In this document: piece after piece, positions 16,924-26,317 of the stretch
Layout: each line of letters starts with the position of its first letter
Position numbering within the stretch: position 1 is the first letter of the stretch
DNA from: Bacteroides thetaiotaomicron VPI-5482
GTDB taxonomy: Bacteria > Bacteroidota > Bacteroidia > Bacteroidales > Bacteroidaceae
NCBI RefSeq assembly: GCF_000011065.1
Contig: NC_004663.1
Location: 2,232,001-2,296,000, forward strand
DNA length: 64,000 nucleotides
Direction of reading: 5' to 3'
The notes under the pieces: generated by a model
Told to the model about the DNA's origin: nothing
Seen by the model: the letters and a program-made list of their open reading frames with translations, nothing else
Database searches by the model: none
Position numbers and translations under genes: made by a program

Positions 16924-17775
16924 TCAGCATTCCCTGTATTCCTGTGGAGTCATTTTCACATGTTTACGGAAATATTTATTAAAAAAGGAAAGATTATTAA
17001 ATCCTAATGAAAAAGCAATTTCCTTCACCGGCAATCGGGTTGACTTCAATTGTGCCTTGGCATTCATGATAATAATTCCCGTGATAATCGCCAGTGGACT
17101 ATGCCCGCTGGCTTTACGGATGGCACCGGAAAAATGAGCCGGAGTTACTCCGCACTTCTTCGCATAAAAAGAAACTTCGTGTTCCTGTGTATAGTGAGTC
17201 ATCAGCAACTGGATAAACTGGCGATAAAGTTCATGTTCCCGCTTGATAGGTTCGTTAGTAGTCGGCTTACAGCGTTTATACAACTCACCCACCCCCTGAA
17301 AGAATATAGTAAAAATAGACATTAATATTTCTTTGTTATCCAGTGTGTTCGGTAAAGAATAGGCACGGATAAGCAGGCTGAAAGCGTTTCGGTATAATTG
17401 CGCTACCTCTTCCTGTAATGCCATAATAGGATTGTCCAAAATCATAGGGAGAAAATCCAGATAGGTCTCTACATAACTTACACGGGAGATAAATTCCGAA
17501 GAAAAGCCCGCAAAGCAGACACGGGTATCCGAAGATACTTCGTGAATCTGTATGAATGATCCGGGGAGGACAGTCACAAAGTCATTATGGGTAATGGTAT
17601 ACTCGGACAGGTTGATAGTGGCACGTACAGTTCCCCGCGTGCAAAGAACAAAGACTCCCGCCTTTATATGGCAGGGAAAACGACCGTATTGATTCAGAAT
17701 ATCACCGGTTATGCTGTCATCTGTAACAAAATCGACCGGAAGGTCAAACTTGGGAAGAGCATCATCTATGATCAT
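16924..17775 (-). CDS. AraC-family transcriptional regulator
   Basis: A 283-residue regulator from the chosen start (MIIDDALPKF). The N-terminal half has a cupin-like sensing pattern (KAGVFVLCTRGTVRATINLSEY). The C-terminal HTH_18 domain (about 185-283) shows VSFYAKKCGVTPAHFSGAIRKASG and VKEIAFSLGFNNLSFFNKYFRKH, ending MTPQEYREC. A longer frame starts at 17829, but an exact TATCTTTG box lies inside that extension, which favours the start at 17775. It diverges from the DUF4925-TonB receptor unit and may regulate it; the sensed compound is unknown. Confidence 0.85.
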   Translation of the reverse strand: MIIDDALPKFDLPVDFVTDDSITGDILNQYGRFPCHIKAGVFVLCTRGTVRATINLSEYTITHNDFVTVLPGSFIQIHEVSSDTRVCFAGFSSEFISRVSYVETYLDFLPMILDNPIMALQEEVAQLYRNAFSLLIRAYSLPNTLDNKEILMSIFTIFFQGVGELYKRCKPTTNEPIKREHELYRQFIQLLMTHYTQEHEVSFYAKKCGVTPAHFSGAIRKASGHSPLAIITGIIIMNAKAQLKSTRLPVKEIAFSLGFNNLSFFNKYFRKHVKMTPQEYREC

Positions 17776-17795
17776 AATTAAGAAATTTAGTTCCA

Positions 17796-17803
17796 CAAAG
17801 ATA
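17796..17803 (-). promoter_or_regulatory. -7 element of the araC-like promoter
   Basis: Exact TATCTTTG on the minus strand. The predicted RNA start lies about 14 bases before the ATG at 17775. Confidence 0.5.
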
Positions 17804-17952
17804 TCTTTTTCCATTCGAATTTCCTCCAAGTTCTTTATTAAAATATGAAAAACAGAACATCTATTATTTAAAAGAGAACATTACAGTTATCTATTCAAAT
17901 ACACGTGCATATAAAATAGTTAAAATAGAACATCGAATACCAAGAATAGAGC

Positions 17953-17983
17953 TTGATGTAGAAACAATATTAACCGACATTTG
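17953..17983 (+). promoter_or_regulatory. Candidate promoter of the DUF4925-TonB receptor unit
   Basis: TTG (17953-17955), 20 bases, then GACATTTG (17976-17983), one base from TAnnTTTG. It lies 43 bases before the start at 18026. Confidence 0.35.
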
Positions 17984-18025
17984 CAATGTTTTAATAAATA
18001 CGTTGAAATAAAAACAAAAAAGAGA

Positions 18026-19372
18026 ATGAAAACATTACGAAAACTATTTTATGTAGCTTGTACAACATTCTTCCTTACATCTTGCGAAGAAACCTACAAT
18101 GACAAGCTGTTCTGGCCAGGCGAACTCAGTCAGGAATATGGCTCGTATATCAAACCATCCACTCTGGATCTGACCTACAGCGGAGAAAAGTTAATCGGAA
18201 AAACCGTCAGCTTTCAGACAGAAGACAGTAAAAAAGGAACATTGACATTAAACGATATCATTCCGGGAGAAAAAGAGACATCATTCCGGATAAACTTATC
18301 AGAGCAGGAAGACAACTATACGTTCAGCGGAGAAACAGTTTCGGGCGCAGGAGCAACCGTGAAATACGCCGGCTCCATTACTCCGAAGACGATGAAACTG
18401 GACTTGAATGTAACGATGCCGCAAAATCAATGGATAAAAACTTATCAGATGAGCGAACTGACACGCGGCAGAGGAAAAGATGTCATACGCAATCAGACGA
18501 CCGGCGAATATGAATGGGGAGAGTCGGACAATCAGATACTGACAGCAGCCCTTTATACCGACATGGATTTAGAGATGGTAAAGGAGGCGGGAAGTTTGTA
18601 CGCAACCGTATCCGTTATTATAAAAGGCATGGGAGGATACCTCCTGCCGCAATTACTCAAAAGTGTCACTCTGGAATCCGACGGAAACATTACGGCCGAA
18701 TATACATCGGACGAACTGCAATTGGGGGAACAGAAGTTCAGCGAAATCGACATGGATAATCCCGCATCCCAGCAACAAGTCATTAATTTCATTATGATGA
18801 AGTTAATGTTCAATACATTGTCTGCCGATGATATTACTGCCGCAACCCAAGGACGCAATTATGCAGATTCTCCCCGGGGACTGGCTTTCTGGTATCTGAA
18901 AAATGACCTTCTCTATGTCAAACTGAACCTTCCAAGCATTATCAGCTTGGCCATGCAAGGGCAGGGACAGACGGTCGATGCTCATCTGATAGCAGGCATT
19001 GCAGATGCTATCCTGAAATCCAATCCTTTCTTACTGAAGACTCTACTGGGAGTTGTGAGCGAATCATTGGACAACTCTTTATTATCTATGATCGCCAATA
19101 TGGATCACCAAAGTTTTCAGATGTTCTTCTCATGGATAAAGGAAGGTATCCCCATGCAGATAGAAAAGGAGAACGGACATACGCATATCTATCTGAACAG
19201 GGAAGCGCTGAGTCCTCTCATAGCCTTCATCCCCCATCTTCAGCCAGTGATGGAAGGTATTCCTAACTTCGGTCCGATGTTGTACAATTCCTATTTAGGT
19301 CCACTGTATGACAACTGGTCTATCATCACCCAACTGGACTTGGGACTCGACCTGACCGACAAAAATGAATGA
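18026..19372 (+). CDS. DUF4925 family lipoprotein
   Basis: A 448-residue lipoprotein with signal peptide ending at TSC (Cys20), then EETYND. The N-terminal third is beta-rich and the C-terminal half is helical with hydrophobic patches (for example PSIISLAMQGQGQTVDAHLIAGIADAIL). I associate it with DUF4925, a Bacteroides family of unknown function. The start at MKTLRK (18026) is preferred over an upstream ATG at 17981, which lies inside the candidate promoter. A 39-base gap separates it from the TonB receptor, so it may be that receptor's surface-exposed partner in place of SusD. Confidence 0.7.
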   Translation: MKTLRKLFYVACTTFFLTSCEETYNDKLFWPGELSQEYGSYIKPSTLDLTYSGEKLIGKTVSFQTEDSKKGTLTLNDIIPGEKETSFRINLSEQEDNYTFSGETVSGAGATVKYAGSITPKTMKLDLNVTMPQNQWIKTYQMSELTRGRGKDVIRNQTTGEYEWGESDNQILTAALYTDMDLEMVKEAGSLYATVSVIIKGMGGYLLPQLLKSVTLESDGNITAEYTSDELQLGEQKFSEIDMDNPASQQQVINFIMMKLMFNTLSADDITAATQGRNYADSPRGLAFWYLKNDLLYVKLNLPSIISLAMQGQGQTVDAHLIAGIADAILKSNPFLLKTLLGVVSESLDNSLLSMIANMDHQSFQMFFSWIKEGIPMQIEKENGHTHIYLNREALSPLIAFIPHLQPVMEGIPNFGPMLYNSYLGPLYDNWSIITQLDLGLDLTDKNE

Positions 19373-19411
19373 GACTTTCCACCAGAAGAAAAAACATAAA
19401 TTACAGAAACA

Positions 19412-22261
19412 ATGAAGAAACTATATATTCTGACATTATTCATCTGCCTTGCCGGATTCGGGAATAGTTTTGCCCAGACATTGAAAGGGCATATATATGA
19501 CGCCAATACCAATGAACCTTTGGTTGGCGCCGCAGTAACGTATAAATTGCACGGCAATCAGGGAACCGTGTCCGATATAAACGGAGCGTATGAAATCAAA
19601 CTTCCGGAGGGAGGTGTCGACCTTGTGTTCAGCTATATCGGTTACGAAGACGTTCTGATGCCCATTGTTATCGGCAAACGTGAAGTGATCACTAAAGACG
19701 TGTACATGAAAGAAAGTACCAAGCTGCTGGAAGAGGTAGTGGTAAGCGCCGGACGCTTTGAGCAAAAGCTCAGTAATGTCACCGTATCCATGGACTTGGT
19801 GAAAGCAGGCGATATCGCCCGTCAGGCACCGACGGATATCACTTCTACTCTCCGCACGCTGCCCGGCGTGGACATTGTGGACAAACAGCCTTCCATGCGT
19901 GGCGGCAGCGGATGGACCTACGGAGTAGGTGCCCGCAGCCAGATTCTGGTAGACGGAATGAGCACCCTAAATCCAAAAACCGGAGAAATCAACTGGAACA
20001 CCGTACCTCTAGAAAACATCGAACAGATAGAAGTAATCAAAGGAGCCTCATCCGTTTTGTACGGTTCGTCTGCTCTCAACGGTATTATCAATATCCGTAC
20101 CGCCCGTCCGGGATTAACACCGAAAACCCGCTTCAGCGCCTATATCGGTATATATGGTGATGCCGAAAACGATGAATACCAATGGAGCGACAAGAGTTTC
20201 TGGAAAGACGACAAGTATTCCGTCAAACCCATCCTGCGCGGAAACCTTCTCAGCGGCATACGAAACCCTATTTATGAAGGCTTCGATCTCTCCCACTCCC
20301 GCCGTATCGGCAACTTTGACGTCAGCGGAAGCATTAACCTCTTTACCGATGAGGGATACCGTCAACAAGGATATAACAAACGTTTCCGCATGGGCGGCAA
20401 CCTGACTTATCATCAACCGGACATGGGTATGAAGATATTGAACTATGGTCTGAATGTTGATTTTCTTTCCAATCAGTACGGAGATTTCTTCATCTGGAGA
20501 TCACCAACAGAAGTTTACAAACCTTCTCCTTTCACCAACATGGGACGCGAAGAAAACAACTTCCACATCGACCCGTTCATCAACTACGTGAATCCGGAAA
20601 ACGGAACGTCACACAAGATCAAAGGACGTTTCTATCATAGTGCCGACAACATAGTCAAACCCAGTCAGGGAAACTCCATCACCGACATCCTTGGAAATAT
20701 GGGAACGAATGCCCAGACTATACAGAATATAGCAGGCGGCGATTACAGTTCGCTCTACCCGGCATTGGTCGGCATCGGCTCCGGTCTGATCAACAATAAT
20801 CTGGAAGATGCCATGAACGGGGTATTCACTTCCTTGGGCAACATCTTCCCCAACGCCACTACCGCCGATTATTGTGACCTCATCTCGTGGGTGATGGACA
20901 ACGGACTGCCAAGTGACCTGATGAACGGCATACAAAATGGACAAGTCCCCAGTGATCTCATCCCCTGGCTGTCCAACGTAATGAATCCGACCCGAAACAA
21001 CGTTCAGACGAAAACGGACAAGAACTATAATTATTATCTTGACTACCAGTTCAACAAGAAATGGGACGGCGGCGCACAGATCACTACCGGAATGACTTAC
21101 GAGCACGTCCGCTACAATTCTTCCATCATGGATCAGGTGTACAAAAGCGATAATGTAGCCGCCTTCTTCCAGTACGACCAGCGCTTCTGGGACCGCCTGA
21201 GCGTATCGGCAGGGGTACGAGCCGAATACTACCGTGTGAACAACCATCACCGTGAAGCAGAAACGAAAATATTCGGAGCCAAAGTTCCGTTCCGCCCCGT
21301 GTTCCGTGCCGGACTGAACTATCAGTTAGCCGATTACAGCTTTATCCGTGCCAGCGCCGGACAAGGTTACCGCAACCCGTCCATCAACGAGAAATATCTC
21401 CGCAAGGACATCGGAGGAGTAGGTATCTATCCGAACCTCGACATCAAACCGGAGAAAGGTTACAATGCCGAACTGGGATTCAAGCAAGGATACAAGATCG
21501 GCAACTTCCAAGGATTTGTAGACGTAGCCGGATTCTATACCGAGTACAGAGACATGGTTGAATTTCAGTTCGGACTGTTCAATAACGCAGACTACAGCAT
21601 GATCAACAGCATCAGCGATGCCATCCAGATGGTGACGGACGGCAAAGGTTTCGGTATCGGAGCACAGTTCCACAACGTATCGAAAGCGCAAATCTACGGT
21701 ATGGAGATTTCGACAAACGGCGTTTATGACTTCAACAAGAATACGAAACTATTCTATAATCTGGGATATGTATATACCGAGCCTCGCGACGCTGACTATA
21801 AGGAACGCAATGAAATAGAAGATTTATACACCGACGCCCTTCAGATGAAGGAGAAGTCGAATACAGGCAAATATCTGAAATACCGCCCGAAGCACAGCTT
21901 TAAAGCAACAGTCGATTTCCAATGGAAGCGTATCAATCTGGGTGCCAACTTTGCATGGAAGAGCAAGATACTGGCAGTGGACTACCTCATGATGGACGAA
22001 CGTGAAAAGCAACAACAAGACTTAATGGACTATGTACGCACGATCCTCTTCGGAAAATCGAGAGGAGAAACACTGGCTACTTACTGGAAAAAACATAATA
22101 CAGACTATGCCACCGTTGACTTGCGCTTCGGGGTAAAAGCGACCAAAGAAGTCGCCTTCCAATTCATGGTCAACAACCTGTTGAATAAAGAATACAGTTA
22201 CCGCCCGATGGCAGTAGCCGCTCCCCGTACTTTTGTAGTGAAAATGGACATCACATTCTGA
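19412..22261 (+). CDS. TonB-dependent outer membrane receptor
   Basis: A 949-residue receptor. Signal peptide (ending FAQ), carboxypeptidase-regulatory-like domain (about 23-110: KGHIYDANTNEPLVGAAV, FSYIGYEDV), plug domain (about 115-230: LEEVVVSAGRFEQ, LPGVDIVDKQPSMRGG, QILVDGMST, IEVIKGASSVLYGSSALNGIINI) and a large beta-barrel ending in FVVKMDITF with a C-terminal Phe. It imports a ligand using the TonB-ExbBD system. The presence of the regulatory-like domain fits SusC-like receptors, but no SusD gene is adjacent; the upstream partner is a DUF4925 lipoprotein. The plug's LYGSSALNG is more like cobalamin or siderophore receptors. Substrate unknown. Confidence 0.92.
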   Translation: MKKLYILTLFICLAGFGNSFAQTLKGHIYDANTNEPLVGAAVTYKLHGNQGTVSDINGAYEIKLPEGGVDLVFSYIGYEDVLMPIVIGKREVITKDVYMKESTKLLEEVVVSAGRFEQKLSNVTVSMDLVKAGDIARQAPTDITSTLRTLPGVDIVDKQPSMRGGSGWTYGVGARSQILVDGMSTLNPKTGEINWNTVPLENIEQIEVIKGASSVLYGSSALNGIINIRTARPGLTPKTRFSAYIGIYGDAENDEYQWSDKSFWKDDKYSVKPILRGNLLSGIRNPIYEGFDLSHSRRIGNFDVSGSINLFTDEGYRQQGYNKRFRMGGNLTYHQPDMGMKILNYGLNVDFLSNQYGDFFIWRSPTEVYKPSPFTNMGREENNFHIDPFINYVNPENGTSHKIKGRFYHSADNIVKPSQGNSITDILGNMGTNAQTIQNIAGGDYSSLYPALVGIGSGLINNNLEDAMNGVFTSLGNIFPNATTADYCDLISWVMDNGLPSDLMNGIQNGQVPSDLIPWLSNVMNPTRNNVQTKTDKNYNYYLDYQFNKKWDGGAQITTGMTYEHVRYNSSIMDQVYKSDNVAAFFQYDQRFWDRLSVSAGVRAEYYRVNNHHREAETKIFGAKVPFRPVFRAGLNYQLADYSFIRASAGQGYRNPSINEKYLRKDIGGVGIYPNLDIKPEKGYNAELGFKQGYKIGNFQGFVDVAGFYTEYRDMVEFQFGLFNNADYSMINSISDAIQMVTDGKGFGIGAQFHNVSKAQIYGMEISTNGVYDFNKNTKLFYNLGYVYTEPRDADYKERNEIEDLYTDALQMKEKSNTGKYLKYRPKHSFKATVDFQWKRINLGANFAWKSKILAVDYLMMDEREKQQQDLMDYVRTILFGKSRGETLATYWKKHNTDYATVDLRFGVKATKEVAFQFMVNNLLNKEYSYRPMAVAAPRTFVVKMDITF

Positions 22262-22285
22262 AAAACTCACTTAGATTACTGGTTA

Positions 22286-22321
22286 AATCTGTCGGGGAGA
22301 CTTCCCCGACAGATTTTTTTA
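22286..22321 (+). terminator. Terminator of the DUF4925-TonB receptor unit
   Basis: Perfect 13-bp GC-rich stem (AATCTGTCGGGGA and its complement), 4-base loop, then a T run. Confidence 0.92.
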
Positions 22322-22504
22322 TATACATCCACACAGAATAAAGCCTCAGCTCCCGGATGGCCGGCAACAGAACCAATGAAACGAACAAGCAGCAACGTAT
22401 ATTAACACAAAGAGAAAAATATTCACCGCCAACCTACCGCTTCTTTGTGATTTTTGCTTATTTTTGGCAACTAGTATAACACATACAACAAAACACCACT
22501 TTTA

Positions 22505-24355
22505 ATGAAGAGGAATATCTATATATTATTTACTATAGGTCTGTTTATCCGGATTCTCCCCTCACATTCAGTAAACCTGAATACCGAACGACTGTCCAAT
22601 TTGAAACGCCTGATAGAAAACAACATTGCGTACGATTCCATCGCGCCGATAGACAGCGTTATCGCCTGGGGACAGCAACTGAGCCCTATACTGGAAAAGG
22701 AAAACAAGATGGAACTGTCTTTCAGCATCCGGCAACTGGTGGTTTACATCTACTCCCTGCGCGGAGACATCGGGAAAGCAATCGACGAAGCGCGACAAAT
22801 GTACGAAAAAGCAGAAACGATGAGATATGATTTAGGAATAGCCCTTTCGAGCGCAGCTATCGGAGATGCCTATTTCTGCTCCAATATGCCCGAAGAAGCC
22901 ACTGATTCTTATAAGGAAGCCATCCGTTATCCCGCCTCGCCTTCGGAGAACAACCATTATAAAGAAATGACTATCCTGAAACTTATACAGGTGCTTATTC
23001 TGACTCAAAGGACAGAGGAAGCAGAGAAATACAGAAAGATACTTTCCGAATCAAAATCCATACAGACCCATCAGACGCTGCAATTTCTGACACTTGCTAC
23101 AGATGTTTCTTACTATATCCAGAAGAACGATCTGCGCAATGCGAACAACTGCCTGCTGCAAGCAGAGCAAATCTACCTTTCGGACAGGCAACCTTATTAT
23201 CGCACCACCTACAATTATATGCAAGGACGATATAACGAAGCAACAGGGAACTACAATCTTGCATTACAGTATTACAATGAGATTCTGACCGGCATCCGGC
23301 AAAAGACGCGCTCCATCATCTACCTGCAAGTAGCTTATGCCAAAGCGAACTTACTGATAGAAATGGGCAGTAAAGTAGAAGCGGCGCATCTGTATGAAGA
23401 AATCAGTATCGTCACCGATTCGGTAGTCGCTCCCAGCTATGCACACCGCATCAACAGCCTTCGGGCATCTTATGAGGAAAACCGGATGAAAGTAGAGAAT
23501 AAAGCCGAGTTCAACCGTATTTTCATGGGCGGCATTTTAATAGGAGTCATAGTGCTGGGCATCATGATTTACCTCGTGATACACATATTAAAACAAAACA
23601 AGAAGATAGCGGAATCCAAAATCCGCATGGAGCAATCACGACTCAACGCCGAGAATGCCATGCAGACCAAAAGTCTTTTCCTCTCCAACATGAGCCATGA
23701 GATACGGACTCCGCTGAGTGCCCTCTCCGGCTTCTCCAGTCTGCTGACCGAGCAGGCACTCGACGCCGAAACACGCCGCCAATGCGGCGACATCATCCAG
23801 CAAAACTCCGACTTGTTGCTAAAACTAATAAATGACGTAATCGACCTTTCCAATCTGGAGATCGGAAACATGAAGTTCAACTTCACCTATTGTGACGCTA
23901 TCGCCATCTGCAATAACGTAATCGATACCGTCAACAAAGTAAAGCAGACACAAGCCGAGCTCCGTTTCAACACATCGCTGGCTTCCCTAAAGTTATACAC
24001 TGACGATTCACGCCTGCAACAGTTACTGATCAACCTATTGATCAACGCCACGAAGTTCACCCCGCAGGGAAGTATCACGCTGGAAGTCCGTCAGGAATCG
24101 GAAGAATTTGCGCTCTTCTCCGTCACCGACACCGGTTGCGGAATCCCACTGGAAAAGCAAAGTTCCATTTTCAACCGCTTTGAAAAACTGAACGAAGGAG
24201 CACAGGGAACCGGACTCGGCCTCTCTATCTGCCAACTGATCATTGAACGGATCGGCGGCAGCATATGGATAGACCCTGCCTACACCACCGGATGCAGATT
24301 TTATTTCACCCATCCCATCAACCCCACAAAAGAAGGAAAGGAGGCACAGTCATGA
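22505..24355 (+). CDS. TPR sensor histidine kinase 1 (intact kinase motifs)
   Basis: A 616-residue kinase. N-terminal signal or anchor segment, TPR-like helical repeats in the periplasmic part (about 30-330, for example ALSSAAIGDAYFCSNMPEEATDSYKEA), one membrane helix (about 340-360), a short coiled coil, then HisKA with phospho-acceptor His398 (SNMSHEIRTPLSAL) and HATPase with N box (LLINLLINATKF), G1 (DTGCGIP) and G2 (GTGLGLSI). No receiver or DNA-binding domain and no adjacent response regulator, so it is an orphan kinase. Its stop overlaps the next gene's ATG. It is the first of three paralogues in a row. Confidence 0.9.
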   Translation: MKRNIYILFTIGLFIRILPSHSVNLNTERLSNLKRLIENNIAYDSIAPIDSVIAWGQQLSPILEKENKMELSFSIRQLVVYIYSLRGDIGKAIDEARQMYEKAETMRYDLGIALSSAAIGDAYFCSNMPEEATDSYKEAIRYPASPSENNHYKEMTILKLIQVLILTQRTEEAEKYRKILSESKSIQTHQTLQFLTLATDVSYYIQKNDLRNANNCLLQAEQIYLSDRQPYYRTTYNYMQGRYNEATGNYNLALQYYNEILTGIRQKTRSIIYLQVAYAKANLLIEMGSKVEAAHLYEEISIVTDSVVAPSYAHRINSLRASYEENRMKVENKAEFNRIFMGGILIGVIVLGIMIYLVIHILKQNKKIAESKIRMEQSRLNAENAMQTKSLFLSNMSHEIRTPLSALSGFSSLLTEQALDAETRRQCGDIIQQNSDLLLKLINDVIDLSNLEIGNMKFNFTYCDAIAICNNVIDTVNKVKQTQAELRFNTSLASLKLYTDDSRLQQLLINLLINATKFTPQGSITLEVRQESEEFALFSVTDTGCGIPLEKQSSIFNRFEKLNEGAQGTGLGLSICQLIIERIGGSIWIDPAYTTGCRFYFTHPINPTKEGKEAQS

Positions 24356-26313
24356 AACGGTTATGGATATTCTTCATACTGATCGTACTGGCAGGAGGAA
24401 CCGGCAAGGCTCTCTCCAGCAATAACGAAGCTGCCAAAGACAGTCTGCTTCAGATACTGGACACTTTGCCGGCCGATTCTTCCCGGCTGGAGATGCTTTA
24501 TTCACTCGCTTATCTGGACCCGATGTCACCTTCCTGCGTCTACTATCTGGGAAAATTATTGGAGGAAGCTACCACACAGGACAACAAGTATTATCAGTGT
24601 CTTGCTCTGTATGCCCATGTCGTTTATTACTTCAACCACCAAGACGAAGAAAACACAGTCATCTGGATGGACAAGCTCTCTCCGGTTGCTTTAAAAAACA
24701 ACTCCTACAGCTTATACTTCGAAGGAAAAAGAGCAGAAATAACCATACATATCATAAAGCATAAAATAGAATATAGCATCACCCAAGCCGAAGAGATGTT
24801 TAAACTGGCACAAAAGTTAAACAATCCCCAAGGAATGTCATCGGCCAAACTATGCCTGATGACTGCTTATATGATGACCGCCCGCTTTAAAGAAGGCGAA
24901 GAGGCCGGATTCGAAGCCTACCGCCTTCTGCCACCCGCCGCCTCCCTGGAATCGCGCAAAAGCGTGCTCCAAGAAATAGCCTTATCTTGTTCCGCCACTA
25001 GAAACAAAAACTTCCTGAAGTACCTGCAGGAATACAAGAAAGTGCTGGACACACTATCAGAAGCAAAGCAGACACCCAAAGCATACAGCTACCTGTTATT
25101 GGAGTCTCTCTATGCCGACTATTATCTGAATGAAGGCACACTGGACGAAGCCCGCCCCCATCTGAAAAAGATGGATGAATACTTCTCTCCTACCACTTAC
25201 ATTCCTTGCCGGGGATTATATTATAATGTGTATTCCCATTATTACCGGATTACCAAAGAATACGAAAAGGCCCTGTCATACTCTCAAAATGCTATCGAAC
25301 TCCTGTCCGAAGTATCGGACAATGAAGGGCTGAACTACAAAATAGAACATGCAAGCATTCTTACAGAGGCGGGACAAGCGGATGAAGCAATCCCGTTATT
25401 CCAAAGTTTGCTGGCGAAAAAAGACTCATTCTATCGGGCACTATCCATCTCGCAGACGAATGAAATCTATCAGATGCGCAACATGGACAACCTGCTTCTT
25501 GAAAAAGAACAGTACAAAGCAATGGTTCATTATGCCGGACTGACTCTGATAGCCATCGCACTGCTTATCCTGATTCCGTCTACCATACGTATCTATTATG
25601 TACGCAAGAAATTGAGGAAAGAAGAAGAGGAAATCCGCAAGATGAGCCAGATTGCGGAAGAAGCGAACGAAGTAAAAAGCCGCTTCCTTGTTAACATGAG
25701 CTATAACATACGCATCCCGTTGAATAACGTCTTAGGGTTTTCTCAACTCATGACTACTGATCCGGAAAGCATGGATGCCGACCAATGGAAAGAATATTCG
25801 GAGATTATCCAGACCAACTCCGCCGAACTGATACAACTGGTGAACGACGTGCTCGACCTCTCCAGACTGGAGGCCGGAAGAACGAAATGGCAGATACAGG
25901 AGCACGAAATCATCTCCTTGTGCTCGGACGTTCTCGGTATGGTACGCATGAGATGCGGAGATAAGATACAGGCAGACTTTCATACGGAAATAGAAAGCCA
26001 GCCGTTTCAGGTAGACACCGCCCGATTCACACAATTGATTCTCAGTACACTGATCTACACAGACCCGTGTGAAGAGAAAAGGAAAGTGTCTCTCTATCTG
26101 GAACGTGACACGCAACGGGAACTATTTGTCTTTCGGGTAGTCAACAGTCCGTTAGCCGATCCGGCCTTGCAAACACAAAAAGCAGAAGTACGCCATAGCA
26201 TCAACCGTCTGACAATCGAATATTTCAAAGGTACATATACGATTGAACCGAATACTCCGGAAGGTCCCGTACTGACTTTCACATATCCTTATTCCAAAAC
26301 AAATAATATCTAA
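24352..26313 (+). CDS. TPR sensor histidine kinase 2, predicted pseudokinase
   Basis: A 653-residue paralogue of its neighbours: signal segment, TPR-like repeats (about 30-385), membrane helix (about 398-418), then a HisKA-like helix. The phospho-acceptor motif reads NMSYNIRIPLNNV, so the catalytic His is Tyr451. The ATPase region is shortened and lacks recognisable N, G1 and G2 boxes (it reads LILSTLIYTDP and VVNSPLADPA in their place). The frame is otherwise open and well kept, so this looks like a protein that has given up catalysis and not a decaying gene. The start at 24352 overlaps the stop of kinase 1 (ATGA); a longer frame into kinase 1 is rejected. Confidence 0.85.
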   Translation: MKRLWIFFILIVLAGGTGKALSSNNEAAKDSLLQILDTLPADSSRLEMLYSLAYLDPMSPSCVYYLGKLLEEATTQDNKYYQCLALYAHVVYYFNHQDEENTVIWMDKLSPVALKNNSYSLYFEGKRAEITIHIIKHKIEYSITQAEEMFKLAQKLNNPQGMSSAKLCLMTAYMMTARFKEGEEAGFEAYRLLPPAASLESRKSVLQEIALSCSATRNKNFLKYLQEYKKVLDTLSEAKQTPKAYSYLLLESLYADYYLNEGTLDEARPHLKKMDEYFSPTTYIPCRGLYYNVYSHYYRITKEYEKALSYSQNAIELLSEVSDNEGLNYKIEHASILTEAGQADEAIPLFQSLLAKKDSFYRALSISQTNEIYQMRNMDNLLLEKEQYKAMVHYAGLTLIAIALLILIPSTIRIYYVRKKLRKEEEEIRKMSQIAEEANEVKSRFLVNMSYNIRIPLNNVLGFSQLMTTDPESMDADQWKEYSEIIQTNSAELIQLVNDVLDLSRLEAGRTKWQIQEHEIISLCSDVLGMVRMRCGDKIQADFHTEIESQPFQVDTARFTQLILSTLIYTDPCEEKRKVSLYLERDTQRELFVFRVVNSPLADPALQTQKAEVRHSINRLTIEYFKGTYTIEPNTPEGPVLTFTYPYSKTNNI

Positions 26314-26317
26314 TCAT

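Noticed and set aside
24265..24351. Upstream extension of the second TPR kinase
   Set aside because: Overlaps the end of kinase 1; the ATGA overlap at 24352 is the usual coupled start and is followed by a hydrophobic segment.
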